DNA of 64,000 bases. Source: Salminus brasiliensis (Eukaryota; Chordata; Actinopteri; Characiformes; Bryconidae). The notes below the pieces were generated by a model that saw nothing but the letters and a program-made list of their open reading frames with translations, was not told the DNA's origin and made no database searches. The stretch is from assembly GCF_030463535.1 (NCBI RefSeq), contig NC_132878.1, positions 86,403,355 through 86,467,354 on the forward strand, given 5' to 3'. Numbering within the stretch: position 1 is the stretch's first letter; each line of letters opens with the position of its first letter. Shown one piece after another: positions 1 to 13,678 of this stretch. The position numbers and the translations under genes were made by a program.

Positions 1-29
1 TACAGGTAAACAAGGCCCCATATTTGTGT

Positions 30-470
30 ATTTCACTACACTCATATACACATTTCAGCATATTATGAACACCCCTGGTTTGGAATGGTACTCTGCCTAT
101 TATATCAGCTCCACTTACCATATACCATATATGTGCTGGCTGAAGTGGACCAGACACAGCAGTGCTGCTGGTGTTTTTAAACACTATGTCTGCTTATTGT
201 CCACTCTATCTAGCAGTCCTACCTTGTAGATGTAGATGTAGTCAGAGACAGAAGCTCATCTGTTGTTGGAGAGCTTGTGTTGTCGTCCTCTAGTCCTTTA
301 TCCGTGGTCACAGGATGCTGCCCACAGGATGCTATTTGCGGGATATTTCTGGTTGGTGGACAATTCTCAGACCAATAATGATGCTGGGACAGTGATACAG
401 CAGCACTGCTGTATCTGATTCACTCGTTCCAACTCAAATTCAGAAAGTCAAGCAGGGGGCAACCACTTTT
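30..470. repeat. Inverted-repeat (palindrome-type) interspersed element, copy 1
   Basis: It shares CAGCAGTGCTGCTG, AGAAGCTCATCTGTTG and GGTCACAGGATGC blocks with copies at 2650-3085, 7580-8110 and 57270-57770. The two orientations of the same blocks within copies suggest long terminal inverted repeats. No coding capacity. Confidence 0.6.
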
Positions 471-562
471 TCACAGCACTGTGCATGCATACTCAAACAC
501 TCAAATCTAATTAATGAAGGAAAGCTCAAGAAGATGAGAAGACCAGCAGTGTTACGTGTCAG

Positions 563-616
563 CCTGATGAACTTGCCACAGGGGACGAAGAAGACTGGCA
601 GTGTCTCTGGGAAAAG
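563..616 (+). CDS. ptpn3: Possible upstream ptpn3 linker exon
   Basis: An 18-codon acidic stretch (PDELATGDEEDWQCLWEK) runs from a weak AG acceptor at 561-562 to a strong donor AAG|GTGAGT at 617. Phase is 0 at both ends, so it would join the PDZ exon at 1614 in frame. The acceptor has a poor pyrimidine tract and I cannot match the peptide to the family linker, so this may be chance. Confidence 0.25.
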
Positions 617-1613
617 GTGAGTAATAGTGGGACATGGTGTGAAATAGAGAGAGAGTGTTGTTGGCTGTATTCAGACTAAATTCGGACCAGGAATTTTGCA
701 GCACATTCACAAGAAAGCTGGACACTTTTGGGAGTGAATCGCAGAGCTTGTGAGATTTCAACCTTTTTCAACCTTGAATGCAACCACAGTGGGTTGACTA
801 ATGGCAGAATTAGGTGTAGCCTGACAGACATACATTAGGTGTGGTAAGAAGTCTTTGAAATTGGATTTAATGTTGCACACTAGCATTGTTTCTGCCCTGA
901 ACAGTGCCTACAGTAAGAGGCTTAGCTTGTTACGTCATTGTTTGTGTTGAACAGTGTTTTAAATGAAAACCAGTGGATTCTAAACAGCTATTATGTCTTA
1001 TAAACCAAAGTAATTGATGCCCACAAGGCAGGGGAAGACGATATGAATATGGTCAAAGGTTTTTATCTTGTGGTTTCTTCTTTGTGAAATATTATTAATA
1101 AATAACAGTTCAGGGGAGCTGTGGAGGTCACGATGACATCTGGAATACCAATAAAAAAACTGAGAGACATACTTGTATGCTGGTGAGACAAGCAAATCAA
1201 CAATGGTTGCAAATATCAAGCTGTTAAAAGGCTGAAGCTATAAAGAGGCTGGCTTCTACAGGATGATAACGATCCAAAACATACCTCAAAATCCACCGAG
1301 ACGCATTCGAGCCTAATGTTATAGCAGTTCATCTACACAGCCATCTCTCTAAGAAACATTCAACAACCAAAATTGACTTCAGCTGCTGATGGCAAAGCGG
1401 CATGGCTTGGGGATTGAAGTTGCGACCCCCCCGGCCATAGTGGAAGCACATTAGACAGATGAGCCACTTAGAGTTTTCATATTGGTGGGAATTTGTTATG
1501 AAGATGATATTCACTAGGTCTTACCATCAGTTCTTGTTATTAGTAATCTCTTTAAATAAAATAAATAAAAAATATATGCTGGTCAGCTCTCTTGTCTCTG
1601 TTTTTTGTCTCAG

Positions 1614-1691
1614 AATACAGAAGCTGATGGAGAGCTGCTGCTAGTAAGAATCAGTCCGGACCAAGATGGCAAGTTTGGATTCAATGTTAAA
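1614..1691 (+). CDS. ptpn3: ptpn3 exon: PDZ start, GLGF-type loop
   Basis: 26 codons with phase 0 at both ends, preceded by a long CTCTCTTGTCTCTG-type pyrimidine tract. They encode the first PDZ strand and the KFGFNVK ligand-binding loop. The alternative acceptor at 1620 would not keep the frame. Confidence 0.9.
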
Positions 1692-3340
1692 GTAAGCGCT
1701 TGTGTGTGTATGTGTGGTTTGAGGCTGTCTCTATCTGCCTGAGTGGGCTGAGTATGTTGAGTTGAGATTAATTGAGGGTTTTTTTTTTTGTTTTTTATAT
1801 ATATATAATTATTATGTGTCATGTTAATTGCTTGTTTCTTATAGGGAGGTGTGGATCAGAAGATGCCTTTGGCCATTTCTCATGTAAACCCTAACTCTCC
1901 GGTAAGCAGCACTAACAGGTCATGTTTGTGTTTTGCGCGTGTTTGCATGTGTAACACAGCGTCTTTGTTGCAGGCTGGTCGCTGTGTGCCGGCATTGTTG
2001 GAAGGAGATCAAGTGTTGCTGATCAATGGGCGAGACATTTCAGAACACACACATCAGCAGGTGGTTATGTTCATCAAAGCCAGCAGAGAGTCTCACAGCA
2101 AGGAACTTGCTCTGCTTGTACGGAGAAAAGGTAAGAATCTTACTTTTTGCTTCCCTTCACACTGCTTGATTGTCCGGGCGACTTAACTGTAGGCCTGCGG
2201 GATGTCAGGTAGTTCAGTCACCATGTATTTTGTATGATCAGACCTTACCTTGGCCCATGTAGCTTGGAGGCCTTGGTACCCACTAAATTGCTGGTGTATT
2301 ACACCCTTGTACCTACAGTTATTGCCTATTGCATTAGAAATCTACCATATACACTCTTAAAAATAAAGGTGCTACACATGGTTCTCTACATTATGAGTGA
2401 TGCCATAGAATAACCGCTTTTGTTTTCATAAGGAACCATGTTTGTAATTGCTAAATTTCCTTTGGAATTAATAAAGTATCTATTGTCTATCTATCTTTCT
2501 AGAGAGATGGGGGATGTAAAACAACTCCATTCTCAGATCTCCATTAGAAACACAATTTTTCATGGAACCAAAGTGTTTTTTCTATGGCTTTCCTTTTTTC
2601 CTTTTTTATTATTTTTTTTTATAAACAACAGTGTAGATATATAGAATTATTGACTGATGATGGACAGCCTGCCAGTCACCTTATGTCTCCATATGACCAC
2701 TGCTGAGCACAACAGTAACACCAGCATGGTGGTGGTTTGTTAGTGCATGTGCAGCTTTTTAGTTTTTTGTAAGCATTTCAGTGTCACTCCTGGGTTGAGA
2801 ATAGTAAACCATGGTGTTAATATCCAGCCAACAGTGGTCCTGTGGTCAGAAACAGACTACTGATGAAGGACTAGAAGGTAACTGAAGCTCATTCTGCCCT
2901 GTATAATTTGCATTAGTCCCCAATTGTACACATACAAGATGTACCAACAAGTTAGGTGTGTTAGTAAGTGTACACCGTGTTTAATATCCCAGCAACACAT
3001 CTGCAGATAATACACTCACACCAATGCACCACACACTAATGTTCCACTACTATGTTGATGCCACTGCTATGCTGAGAAGGTCTGCAGTAGTCTTTTTTTT
3101 TTAAAGGGGTTCTTTGAGTGATGCAATAGAAGAACCACTTTTGGTTCCATAAAGAACCACTTCTGTAAAAGAGATGCAAATGTGAAGAACATTTGACACA
3201 TTTAACCCTTTAACAGACATTGTAACAGTGCAGCCAATTTTTTATGGTTGATTTAGTATACTAAAACCTCAGCAAAACCCATCTTCGGCTGTTTAAATTA
3301 TTCCTCTCATTGAGTAAAATGTATAATGCTGATTATATTT

Positions 3341-3391
<51 letters not shown>

Positions 3392-6300
3392 TTTTTTGCA
3401 GTGTGGTAAAAGGATATCATTGTCTAAAAGCTGAGAAACAAGAAATTGTTGGCATGATAGGGCTCTATTTCCTTTAAGCTACACAAAAAAATTAAGGTAT
3501 AAAAAAACCTAATAATTCTATTTCTGTTGAAACAGACACATTTTATTGTCACGTTTCTGTATGTGAAAAGTGTGCGTGACGACTCGGTTGAGTGGCCCAG
3601 TTAAGGCTTACAGAATTTTACACTAACATTAGCTCAGCACAAACCTTGCACAAGATCAGATAACCAATTTCCTTGCTAGGCTGAATTGTATGCATTTGAT
3701 CTTCAGATTGGCAGATCTTCAAAGCAAATTACTCTTTACATAATAAGATATAATCTAGTAGTGCTAATTGTTTCTGCCATTAGTCCACATAGCTAAGTCT
3801 CATTAAATAACACTGTGCATACTAGCTATAGCGACAGCCATCTATATCATCGCATTTGTCTCCAACATGTATTTCATGCTGTAATTAAAGGGACCGACAT
3901 ATATTTCTTTAGCACTATAAAAGTGATTATATTCTAGTTCTGTTGTATTACAGTGATTGTACTTGTAAGTTCATACCTAGAATTACCCTAACTGGGCAAG
4001 TCAACCAGCTGGCTGACTAGCGTATCCGCATTTCAAAAACAAATCTAAAAATTGCTAAATGAGGTTTCAGGAACACAGTTTTACCAATCATTATCAACCA
4101 ACTGCTAAAGAGTTAAAGATGTTGCTGTAAATGTTCTGTTTACTAACAGATTCTTTACAAAGAATCTTTATGAAAATATCAATGGTTTGTCTGTGCCATC
4201 ACTCCTTGTTGCACATTTATTTGTTGGTGTTTTTTTTTTTTTATTGATTGACATGGTTCGAAGGTGGCTGAGTACATACAGGGAGTGGCTGACGGAATAG
4301 CAACAGAAGGGCTACATTCAGTAATTGTATACATGCATAGGCACCCGTATGCTAGATGTACAAGACTACTGTGTATATCCACTCCGTAACTGGACTACTT
4401 CACTCCTATATCGTCATTACAGGCATCTCTTTGCGAGCTGAAACCTCTCTGCAGTTTGGTGGTGGCCTCAGCCTTCAAGAAGAAATGCCCCCGCCTCCCA
4501 GTCACCCATCTGGAGAGACTTTGGAAGAGTCCATGGCCCGTCTGGACAGAGGACTGACCTCTGGCACCTTGCTCATGCAGTTTGAGGTTGGGATGTGCAA
4601 GTGTGTCTGCATGTGTGTGGATGCATGTGTGTCTGAAGCATGTGAATGATATGTTTGATAACGATGATCCTCGCATGTGTGTGTGCGTGTGTGTTTTACT
4701 ACTCACAGAAGTTGTACAGGAAGAAACCCGGATTGTTAATGTCTTGCGCAAAGCAGTCTGAGAACCTGGACAAGAATCGATACAAAGACGTATTGCCGTG
4801 TAAGTTGCTTTCTACTGAGGTCATTGATGACTGAGCTGTTCCTCCCTGTGACAACTGACACTGTGAGCATTTAGGTCATGTGAAACATGTCACTGCTGGT
4901 TACTGTTTGCTGGTATTGCACTTTTACATTGCTTTTGTTTCAGCATGAGAAAGTGTTTGGTTTTTCTGAACCTGGATGCATTCAGTGCTGGTTGATTTAT
5001 AAGACAGCTGTTGCATAGCCTTGCTTCAGTCATCACCAGACATGAGTGGATTAGGGCTAAGGTTGAATGTATGATTTTATTTGATTTGAGGGTCAGATAT
5101 AATTCTCTGTAGAAACTAGTTAGAAGAAGCATTTGCGGATAATCCCTAAATCCTCACTTCCTCATTCTTTGCTGGGTTTCTCCCTCTGCTCCCTTCAGAT
5201 GACCTCACCAGGGTGGTGTTGCAGGCTGAGGAGGATAATTACATCAATGCCAGTCATGTGAAGGCTAGTAGTCAACCCTTTCTCTCTCTCACACACGTCC
5301 TTGTTGGTGACTCATATTTGTCTTGAGGTTCATACGTATTTCCAAGCCTTTTTTGAGAGTCTTTAAAGCTGTGAATACAGTGTTGCAACTTGTGCACTTA
5401 TGAATAGATGAACTGCTTTAAGTGTGGCTCTCTGGGTAGTTAGTCACTCTCTGGTACAGCTGTTTAAAATGATGTCTCAGACGATGGATCAATGTTTAGT
5501 GTGTTTATTTTCCAGTGCTTTTTTTGCTGCTCAGACTCTTGTCAATACACTATATCGACAAGTGTATTTAAACACCTGCTGATTCATTGTATCTTCCAAA
5601 CACAAGGGTATTAAAAAAAGTTTGAAAGAGTTTATCCTGCTTTTGTTAGAGTAGCTGTCTCGACTCTCCAGGGAAGGCTTTGGTTGGATTTGATTGCATT
5701 TAGAGTGTTAGTGAGGTCAGGATGTTGGATGATCACCACCCCACCTCATGCCCAACTCATCCCAAAAGCATTGGATGGAGCACCACGATCATTCCAGAGA
5801 ACACAGTTTCACATCTCCATAGCTCAATGCTGGCATTGGTCATGGTGCCAGTAGTTTCATGTTTATCTGCTCAAGAGAGTCCTATTCTATTGGCAGGACT
5901 AGACAAGCGCTGTGTCTGTTCATCTGGATGTCTGTGTCAGCAATGGGTGTAACTTGAAGCAACTGAATACCTTCATTAGAAGTGGTGTCCATAAACATAG
6001 GGTATCTGAACAGTGGCCAAAGACCTTACATTCATTCTACCTTAAGATGACGTCCATTTAGAAATGGTGTTACATCTGAAGTTCTAACACTATGATGCGT
6101 TGGTTCACCAAGACATCACAGAAATGCTTATCTGCAACAGTGAATGATCAAGATGCCTACTGGTTGCACACAATGTAGAACACTGCGATTGGATAGAAGG
6201 GTTATCTGCATATTGCTGCATTTTAGCATATCATTATTGCAAAAACAAACATTGCGAAAGCAGTTTGCAAATGATATATTGTGCATTTATACCCCTGATC

Positions 6301-9300
6301 TGCATAATAGCTAATTAATCAAAAGGCTAGAAATAAGTCAGAAAGTTTAGCTCAAGCTGTTTTTTTTTTATTATTATTATTTTTTTTTTATGTGCATATA
6401 CATTGGCATTCAAACGTTTGGGACCCCTGGTTCAAATGTCTGTTACTGTGAATTGTAGTGAGTAGAAGATATCCTGACTGATCTCCTAAAAGTATGACAT
6501 TTAAGATGTAACATTTGTTTCAGTAGTTTTCAGCATGCAAGATTAATAAGTTTAGCTTTGTTTTGTACAGTTTTAGAGTATGAAAAAATGAAAGGAGCTC
6601 CATACAGGAGATTTAAGCTCTCAGATAACTTTTACCAAGGTCTCAGATCTAAATTAGCTTGTTATGGCTGTGGCTTGTTCACAGATATTGTTAGGAAAGG
6701 CCAGGTGATGCTAATTTCAAAGCTCTATAAATATTCAGGTAGCCTTTCCTTAGTCTGTATTGTAATTACGCAATGCATTTAACAGGAACAGTACAGGGCA
6801 TGTTTAGGTCTGGAAAACCAAGAACACTTTCAGAGAGATCTTGTAGGGTTGCTAGAAAGGCAAATTTAAACCCCCATGTGACTGCATAAGACCTTCACAA
6901 AGCTTTTGCAGACTCTAGAGTGGTGATGCACTGTTCTACTGTGCAGCAACACCTGCACAAATGTGACAGGTATTGACGAGTTCTCAGACAAAATGTCTTC
7001 TGTCCTCACCACAAAATTAATTGACAGATAAACAAGCCTGATGCATTTTGGAAACAAGTTCAGCGTACAGATGAAGTTAAAATAGTACTTTTATTTTTAG
7101 CTGCAGTGAGAGAAGCTATGTTTGGAGAAAATAGAGTGCAAAACCACCTTGCTGTGAAGTACAGGGGTGGATCGATCATGCTTGGGCTTATGTTGCAGCC
7201 AGTGGCACAGAGAATATTTCACTGGTAAGTGGAAGAAGTTGCAACTTGCTGGTATTTATTAAATCCATGCATCTCACATCTGTAAACAAGCTGAACATGA
7301 AAAGAGGCCATTATTATAATCGAAATTATATATAATCTATTATAAAAGAGGTAACTATAAGAATCTCACAGACATAGAAACCCCCCAAACAAGAATAGAA
7401 AGACTCAGACCTACTACAAAAACTGTTTACAAGCTGTGAAAATGGCCAAAGGGAGCGTTTCTAAGTACTGACCATGCAGGATTTCTACCTTTTTGATTTT
7501 TTTAAATAAAAGATGTAAATTAAAAAGCAATCTTGTTTACAATGTTAAAGAAATTTTAATCTAAACATAATATATTGTAAAGGTCTGTGTGTGTTTGTGT
7601 GCGCACTGCAGTGACACTGCTATGATTGTGGTGTGTTAGTTTGTTCGTATGTGAAATATCCAGTCAACAGCATCCTGTAGGCAGCACCCTGTGACCACTG
7701 ATAAAGGACCAAACAAGCTGTGCAGCATCAGATGAGCTTCTGTCTCTGACTTTACATCTACAAGGTGAAACTACTAGGTAGGGTGAGTGGACAGTGAGTG
7801 GACATAGTGTTTAAAAACTCCAGCAGCACTGCTGTGTCTGATCCTCTCTAACAGGGCAACACCACCACCATGTTCGTGTCACTGCAGTGCTGCGAATGAC
7901 CCACCACCTAAATAACACCTGCTCTGTGGTGGTCCTGTGGGGTCCTGAACAGCAACAGGGTGAAAGGAGGCTACCGAAGTATGCAGAGAAACAGATGAAC
8001 TACAGTCTGTAACTATAAAGCAAAGTGCTTCTATTGATAAGTGGAGCTGATAGAATGGGCCGAGTTCATTGCAAACCAGGCGTGGTCATTATATTCTGAT
8101 ATGACTGTGTATATGTAGTCTGCATACATTTCAGTGGGCTGGCACACTACGTAAGATGGGATGTATAACTGGTTAATTTATCTCCAATGATGAAAAATCT
8201 AGGCAGAACCCTGACGTGTGTACAGTAAACCTTTGACATGACCACTTACTATTAATTCCCACCAGACTCATTGGCCATTTACTGAGAGGGGGGGAGCATA
8301 GCAAAGGCAACCAAGGAGTTCATTAAGCGAAAGTGCAACGTCGTTCATTAGACAAACAAGCTCATATTCATCCAGGCATTCATTTCATCTGCTGAAGTTA
8401 GAAGTTCCTCACAGAAAAACAAGAACTGAAAGGGCTTGTATGAGATGATGTCAGTACTTTGCAGATACTGTGGAGTTATTGTATGCAATTTATGTAATTT
8501 GCATCAACTTGGCTCCAGTATTTGTGCTGATCTAAAAAGCGAAGATTCACGCAAGACTCAGCATGATATTTATAACAGTCGCAAACTAGCTTCACATTTC
8601 TACAACAGTATGTTCTCTATTATGTGTTCTGCATGTGTAATAGGATGAGGGCAGTTGTGTTTGTATGACCTACACTACACTACACTGCATTACACTGAAG
8701 TTGATCCACAAGCATATACAAGCAAGCTGAACTATTTTAATGCATTTATCAAATATAATGGGTTGCATTCATTGCTGACACAGATGTGCAAATGCACACA
8801 TACACACATGCAGCTTGTCTAGTCCCTGTAAAGAAGCACTGCCAGTAGAACAGGACTATTTGGTGTAAAAAAAAACATTAATCTACTGGCATGATGCCTA
8901 ATGCCAGGATTTGATTAGAGGGGTATAAATCAGTGGAACCGAGTTCTCGGAAAAAAGTACTCCGTCCAATACTTTTGGAATGAGGTGAGGTGGTGATCAT
9001 CCAACATCCTGACCTTACTAATGCTCTTGTTGTTAAATGCAATCAAATTTTCACAACAGTGCTCCAAAGTCTGTAAGAAAGCCTTCCTTGGACAGTAGAG
9101 ATAGCTACTCCAACAAAAGCAGAATGAACTCTTCTATAATACCCCTGATCACGGAAGAAACCATGAATGAGCAGGTGTCACAATACTTATGTCCATAAGA
9201 TAAGATAGTCCTTTATTAGTCCCGCAGTGGGGAAATTCCATATAGTGCATGTTATGTAGTCCCTGGTTCTAAGTGTTCTAATAAACAGATCAGACAGATG

Positions 9301-9340
9301 TAAATAAAATCAGACTAACCGTAATTCTGAAATTAATCTG

Positions 9341-9425
<85 letters not shown>

Positions 9426-9575
9426 AGACTGAGCCAGCGGGTGGCGTATTGCAGTATGTGGCAGCACAGGGGCCATTGCCTCACACTTGTACCCACTTCT
9501 GGAGGAGTGTGTGGGAGCAGGGAGCGACTGTCATAATCATGTTGACCACATTGACTGAGAGAGGACGGGTGGGAC

Positions 9576-9608
<33 letters not shown>

Positions 9609-12600
9609 AATATACTCACAACTCACTTGGATACCCATCACGAACACACAGCTTATTGTGACTGCTGTATTCTTAAGCCCTGCTTGACTGTTGCTTGGTA
9701 ACCATGTGGTCTGAATTCTTTCCTAAGGGTGATTTGATATTGTGTTTGTGTGTGTGTCTTTGTGTGTGTGCGCTTTGCTTAATAATCTCTGCACCATTTT
9801 AGACCAAATGCCACCAGTACTGGCCTCATCCCCCTGAAGTGAAGGACTATGGGTATCTTCAAGTGTGCTGCCATTCAGAAGAGTGCAACCTGGCTTATGT
9901 GACCAGAGAGCTAACGCTCACACACACTCAGGTATGACATAGACACACACATACTACATGCTTGGAACTATGGAGGTATATAAGATGTTATGTTAAATGT
10001 AGAAAATAAAAAAGAATAGTGCTCTAAAATGAGGATTTGTTGAATAGGGTTGCCCAAATTTTGCATATGACTAATATATAGTGTAGTTACAGATAGAAAA
10101 TGGGTGTAATTTTCCACAGTTTAAAAAACCCCAATAAATTACAGTAGATTGTGAGATTTGTATTTCCATATTTAGACCAATTGTAAAGTGGCAATAGAAA
10201 CAAGTAGCTGACTGGATCATGACTTTCTCATATTTTAATTAATTTTAATGTGAATGTAGTTCTTATGAACACAAATTCCTCTAAAACAGCATTTTTACAG
10301 TAGGTTGAATTGGACCGCCTTCAAGAAAAGAAAAAAAATGAATGTGTAAACATGTACACCTGTTTGTACACATTTACATTAGCATCTCTGTTCATGTGTG
10401 GGCACACAGGCCACATCATTTCACAGCCAACACCACAGGTCCATGCACACATGCATGCACATAGATACACACTCGCATACATACACACACACTCAATATC
10501 ATTGCTGGAGAACAGAGACCCATCTGTTGTCTCAGTTGGTGGGAGTTAATCTCAGCACGGACAGCAGACGGAGGTTATATCACACGTTCGTCGGCCATAC
10601 ACTGCTCACGTTTTGTCTGTATGTGCGCCTGCACGCGTGCATGAAAGGAAGAAAGGAAACAAAAGAGAAGTGGATTCGTGCATCAGGGAGCAAGGCCACT
10701 CACGATGTGCTGCTCTTTAAATTGATTTGTCACAGTAGATGAATTAGTCTGCTTCTCTGACCTTGATGCCGCTTTTACTCAGGACCTCACACCAAGGTGA
10801 GGCGAGCGCAGCACAGCACCCCAACCCCCCACCCCCCACATCTTCACTGTACTTACAGCCTCTGACACATTTTAAGCAGTAGTGGTGAACTACGTTGGTC
10901 TAACATTTATCATTCTCTAGGCTGCTCCCATTCTGTGTGAAGGGATGTAATATGCTGGAGCATGATTGATGATGTTTCATGACTGAAATGAGAATTTTAT
11001 AACATTTTAGGTTTTTTTAATGAAAAAAATGCATTTATCTCGTCATAGTTGATGAAAGCATACAGAACCATTCAAAAGTTTGGCTTCCATGTTTTCAATA
11101 GTAGAAAACAATGCCAGAACTGCAACATCATTAGTTGTAGTTACTCCAGAGAAGGCTGTAAAAAAAATAGAAGAATTGTAGAAGGGATAAAATTAAAGTA
11201 TACACCTATCAGACATTACATTAGTACCACAGTGACTAATATTGACTAGTTCCTGCTCGTGCTGCCACCACAGGCCTGACCATTTGAGGCACAGACTCCA
11301 CAAGACCTCTAAAGGCGTTCTGTGGTATCTGGCGCTGAGACGTTGGCAGCAGATCCTTTAAGGTCCTGTAAGTTATGAGGTGGGACCTTTATGGATTGCA
11401 TTAATGAGCCTTAGGTGCCCACGACCCTGTCGCTGGTTCAGCAGTTATCCTTTTTTTGGAGCACTTTTGCTTCAGGTACTGACCACTGCATACCTGGAAA
11501 AAAACACAAGACCTGCCTGATGTTTTGAAGATGTTGTGACCCAGTTGTCTGGCCATCACAGTTTGACTCTTGTCCTTATCCTTATCCTTGCACATATTTC
11601 CCATTTTCTTGCTTTTATCACATCACTGTTCACTTACTGCCTAATAAATTAGTTTCCTGGTTACAAACATTACTGGGTGCTTTTTGCTTCTCCGGTCAGT
11701 TGTGGTAATGTTATGGCTGAATGATATATATTTTAATCAATGGATTATTATTCATAATAATTTGTTTGATAATTTGTTGAAATAAACAATTATTAATTAT
11801 TAAGTTATTCCAGGCTTTTAAACAGTAGTAGACTTCATTCACATTTTCCCCAACTGAGTAAATGTGCCACTCATTCCTACCGCCCTCACTCAGCTGCTGA
11901 GTGGAAGTCCTGAACGGCTCTGAATGTCATGTGACCAACTGTGCTCATGTGTGGGCATACATGTGTACCTGTTTTTGTGTTCCTGTTTTCCACTTCAGTA
12001 TCTCTGCAACCTAGCAAGGAAAAAGGAGCATGCCCAGGCACGTCTGTCTTTCCTCTCAGCAAACATGCGTTCACACACAAACAACCTTTCCTTTTCTCTC
12101 TTCTTTTCTCTCTCTCTGTCTCTCAGCTGGGACAGCAGCGCTCAATCACACATCTACAGTATGTTGCCTGGCCCGATCATGGTGTACCAGACGATTCTTC
12201 AGACTTTCTGGACTTGGTCCAGGCAATGAGAAGCAAACGAAGAGACAACGAACCACTTGTGGTCCATTGCAGGTATGCATGTAGACACACTTACTGAACA
12301 TACACCCCCCCCCCCCCCCCCCCCATTCTCCCAGTTTTTATATTGCTATTTAAGCAGTGTGTAATCTAAAATAGTACAGAGTCCACCGTTCAAGCTGTAC
12401 AAAAGTAAGCAGTAAACTGACAGAGCTTTTAAGGACGAAAATGAACTAAAACTAAAATGATTATAAATGATTATAATTATTATAAAATTATTTAAATCTA
12501 CAACAGCATCAAAGGACAGGTTACTGAGAGTCAACAGCTTGTGTGATAGGCAGCTCACATGATCTCTCAAGTTTAAAGTTTTAGCTGTAAAGAGAAGACT

Positions 12601-13581
12601 GGGAGCTACAGGTTTGACAGGTGGAGTGGCAGTTAGAAAGTCATTACTAGGGCAGTGAAACAAGGAAAGTGTGCTTGTCTGGGCCATGTAGCACTGCCAT
12701 TGGACTACTGGAAAACGTGGGGGGTGTTTTGACCTGTTGTTCACAGTGAGTTACGCACTTAAGTAACTGAAAACGTGTTCCCTGCAGCGCTGGGATTGGG
12801 CGGACAGGTGTGCTCATCACCATGGAGACGGCCCTGATCCTGATGGAGAGCACAAAGCCTGTGTATCCTCTTGAGATTGTCACTTCACTGAGGGAGCAAA
12901 GAGCCATGATGGTCCAAACCTCGGTACACACACAAACACATGCACATGCACACACCTATGCCTATATAAACTACATGGACAAAAGTATTGGGACAGCTGC
13001 TCATGTATTTTCTTGTGAAATCAATGGTATTAAAAACAGTTTACCTGCTTTTGTTGGAGTGACTGTCTCCACTGTCCAGGGAAGGCTTTCTACTAGATTT
13101 ATTTAGTTTTAGGAGCACTGATGTGAGGATTTGATTCATGCATTCAGCGACAAGAGCTTTAGTAAGGTCAGAATGTTGGATGTTCACCGCCCGACCTCAT
13201 CCCCAGCTTCCTAACTTATCCCAAAAGTTTTGGATAGAGCACCAACCATCATTCCAGAAAACATAGTTGCAAAAACAAACAAATGCTGGGAAGGGCTTTA
13301 CACCCATCTAGCCCATACCTGGCATTTGACATTGTGCCAATAAGCTCATGTTTATCTGCTCCAGAGAGTCTTACAACAGCCTATTGCCTATTCTATTGGC
13401 AATATTTCTCTACAGGGACTAGTCAAGCTATGTGTGTGCACATCTATTAGCAAACAATTGGACATAGAGTGTAGAAGGATTAGGTGTACAGTGTTGTCAT
13501 TTTTAACACATCAAATTGTTGGGTAAGATTTACACACTGACACTCCATGCAGCACTGCAGGGCGTTTTTCATTGTTGCTTT

Positions 13582-13678
<97 letters not shown>

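Larger units (their letters stand above)
2131..4422 (+). other. ptpn3: ptpn3 intron
   Basis: 2.3-kb intron. Apart from the GAACC-type repeats, the degenerate inverted-repeat element and (TA)n it is AT-rich sequence in which I see no gene. Confidence 0.8.
5264..9427 (+). other. ptpn3: ptpn3 intron, probable GC-AG type
   Basis: 4.2-kb intron starting GCTAGT and ending (GT)n-TTTTAG. It holds two Tc1-type MITEs in opposite orientations, a mariner-like remnant, an inverted-repeat element and a short retroposon-tail-like piece (AGTCCTTTATTAGTCCC..GGGGAAATTCC) at about 9205-9242. Confidence 0.75.

Noticed and set aside
9290..9661. Open frames of Cys-Val or Thr-His repeats around GT/CA tracts (also at 13516-13836, 36060-36588, 43595-43891)
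   Set aside because: Translated dinucleotide repeats. Only the short exon parts at their edges are real coding sequence.
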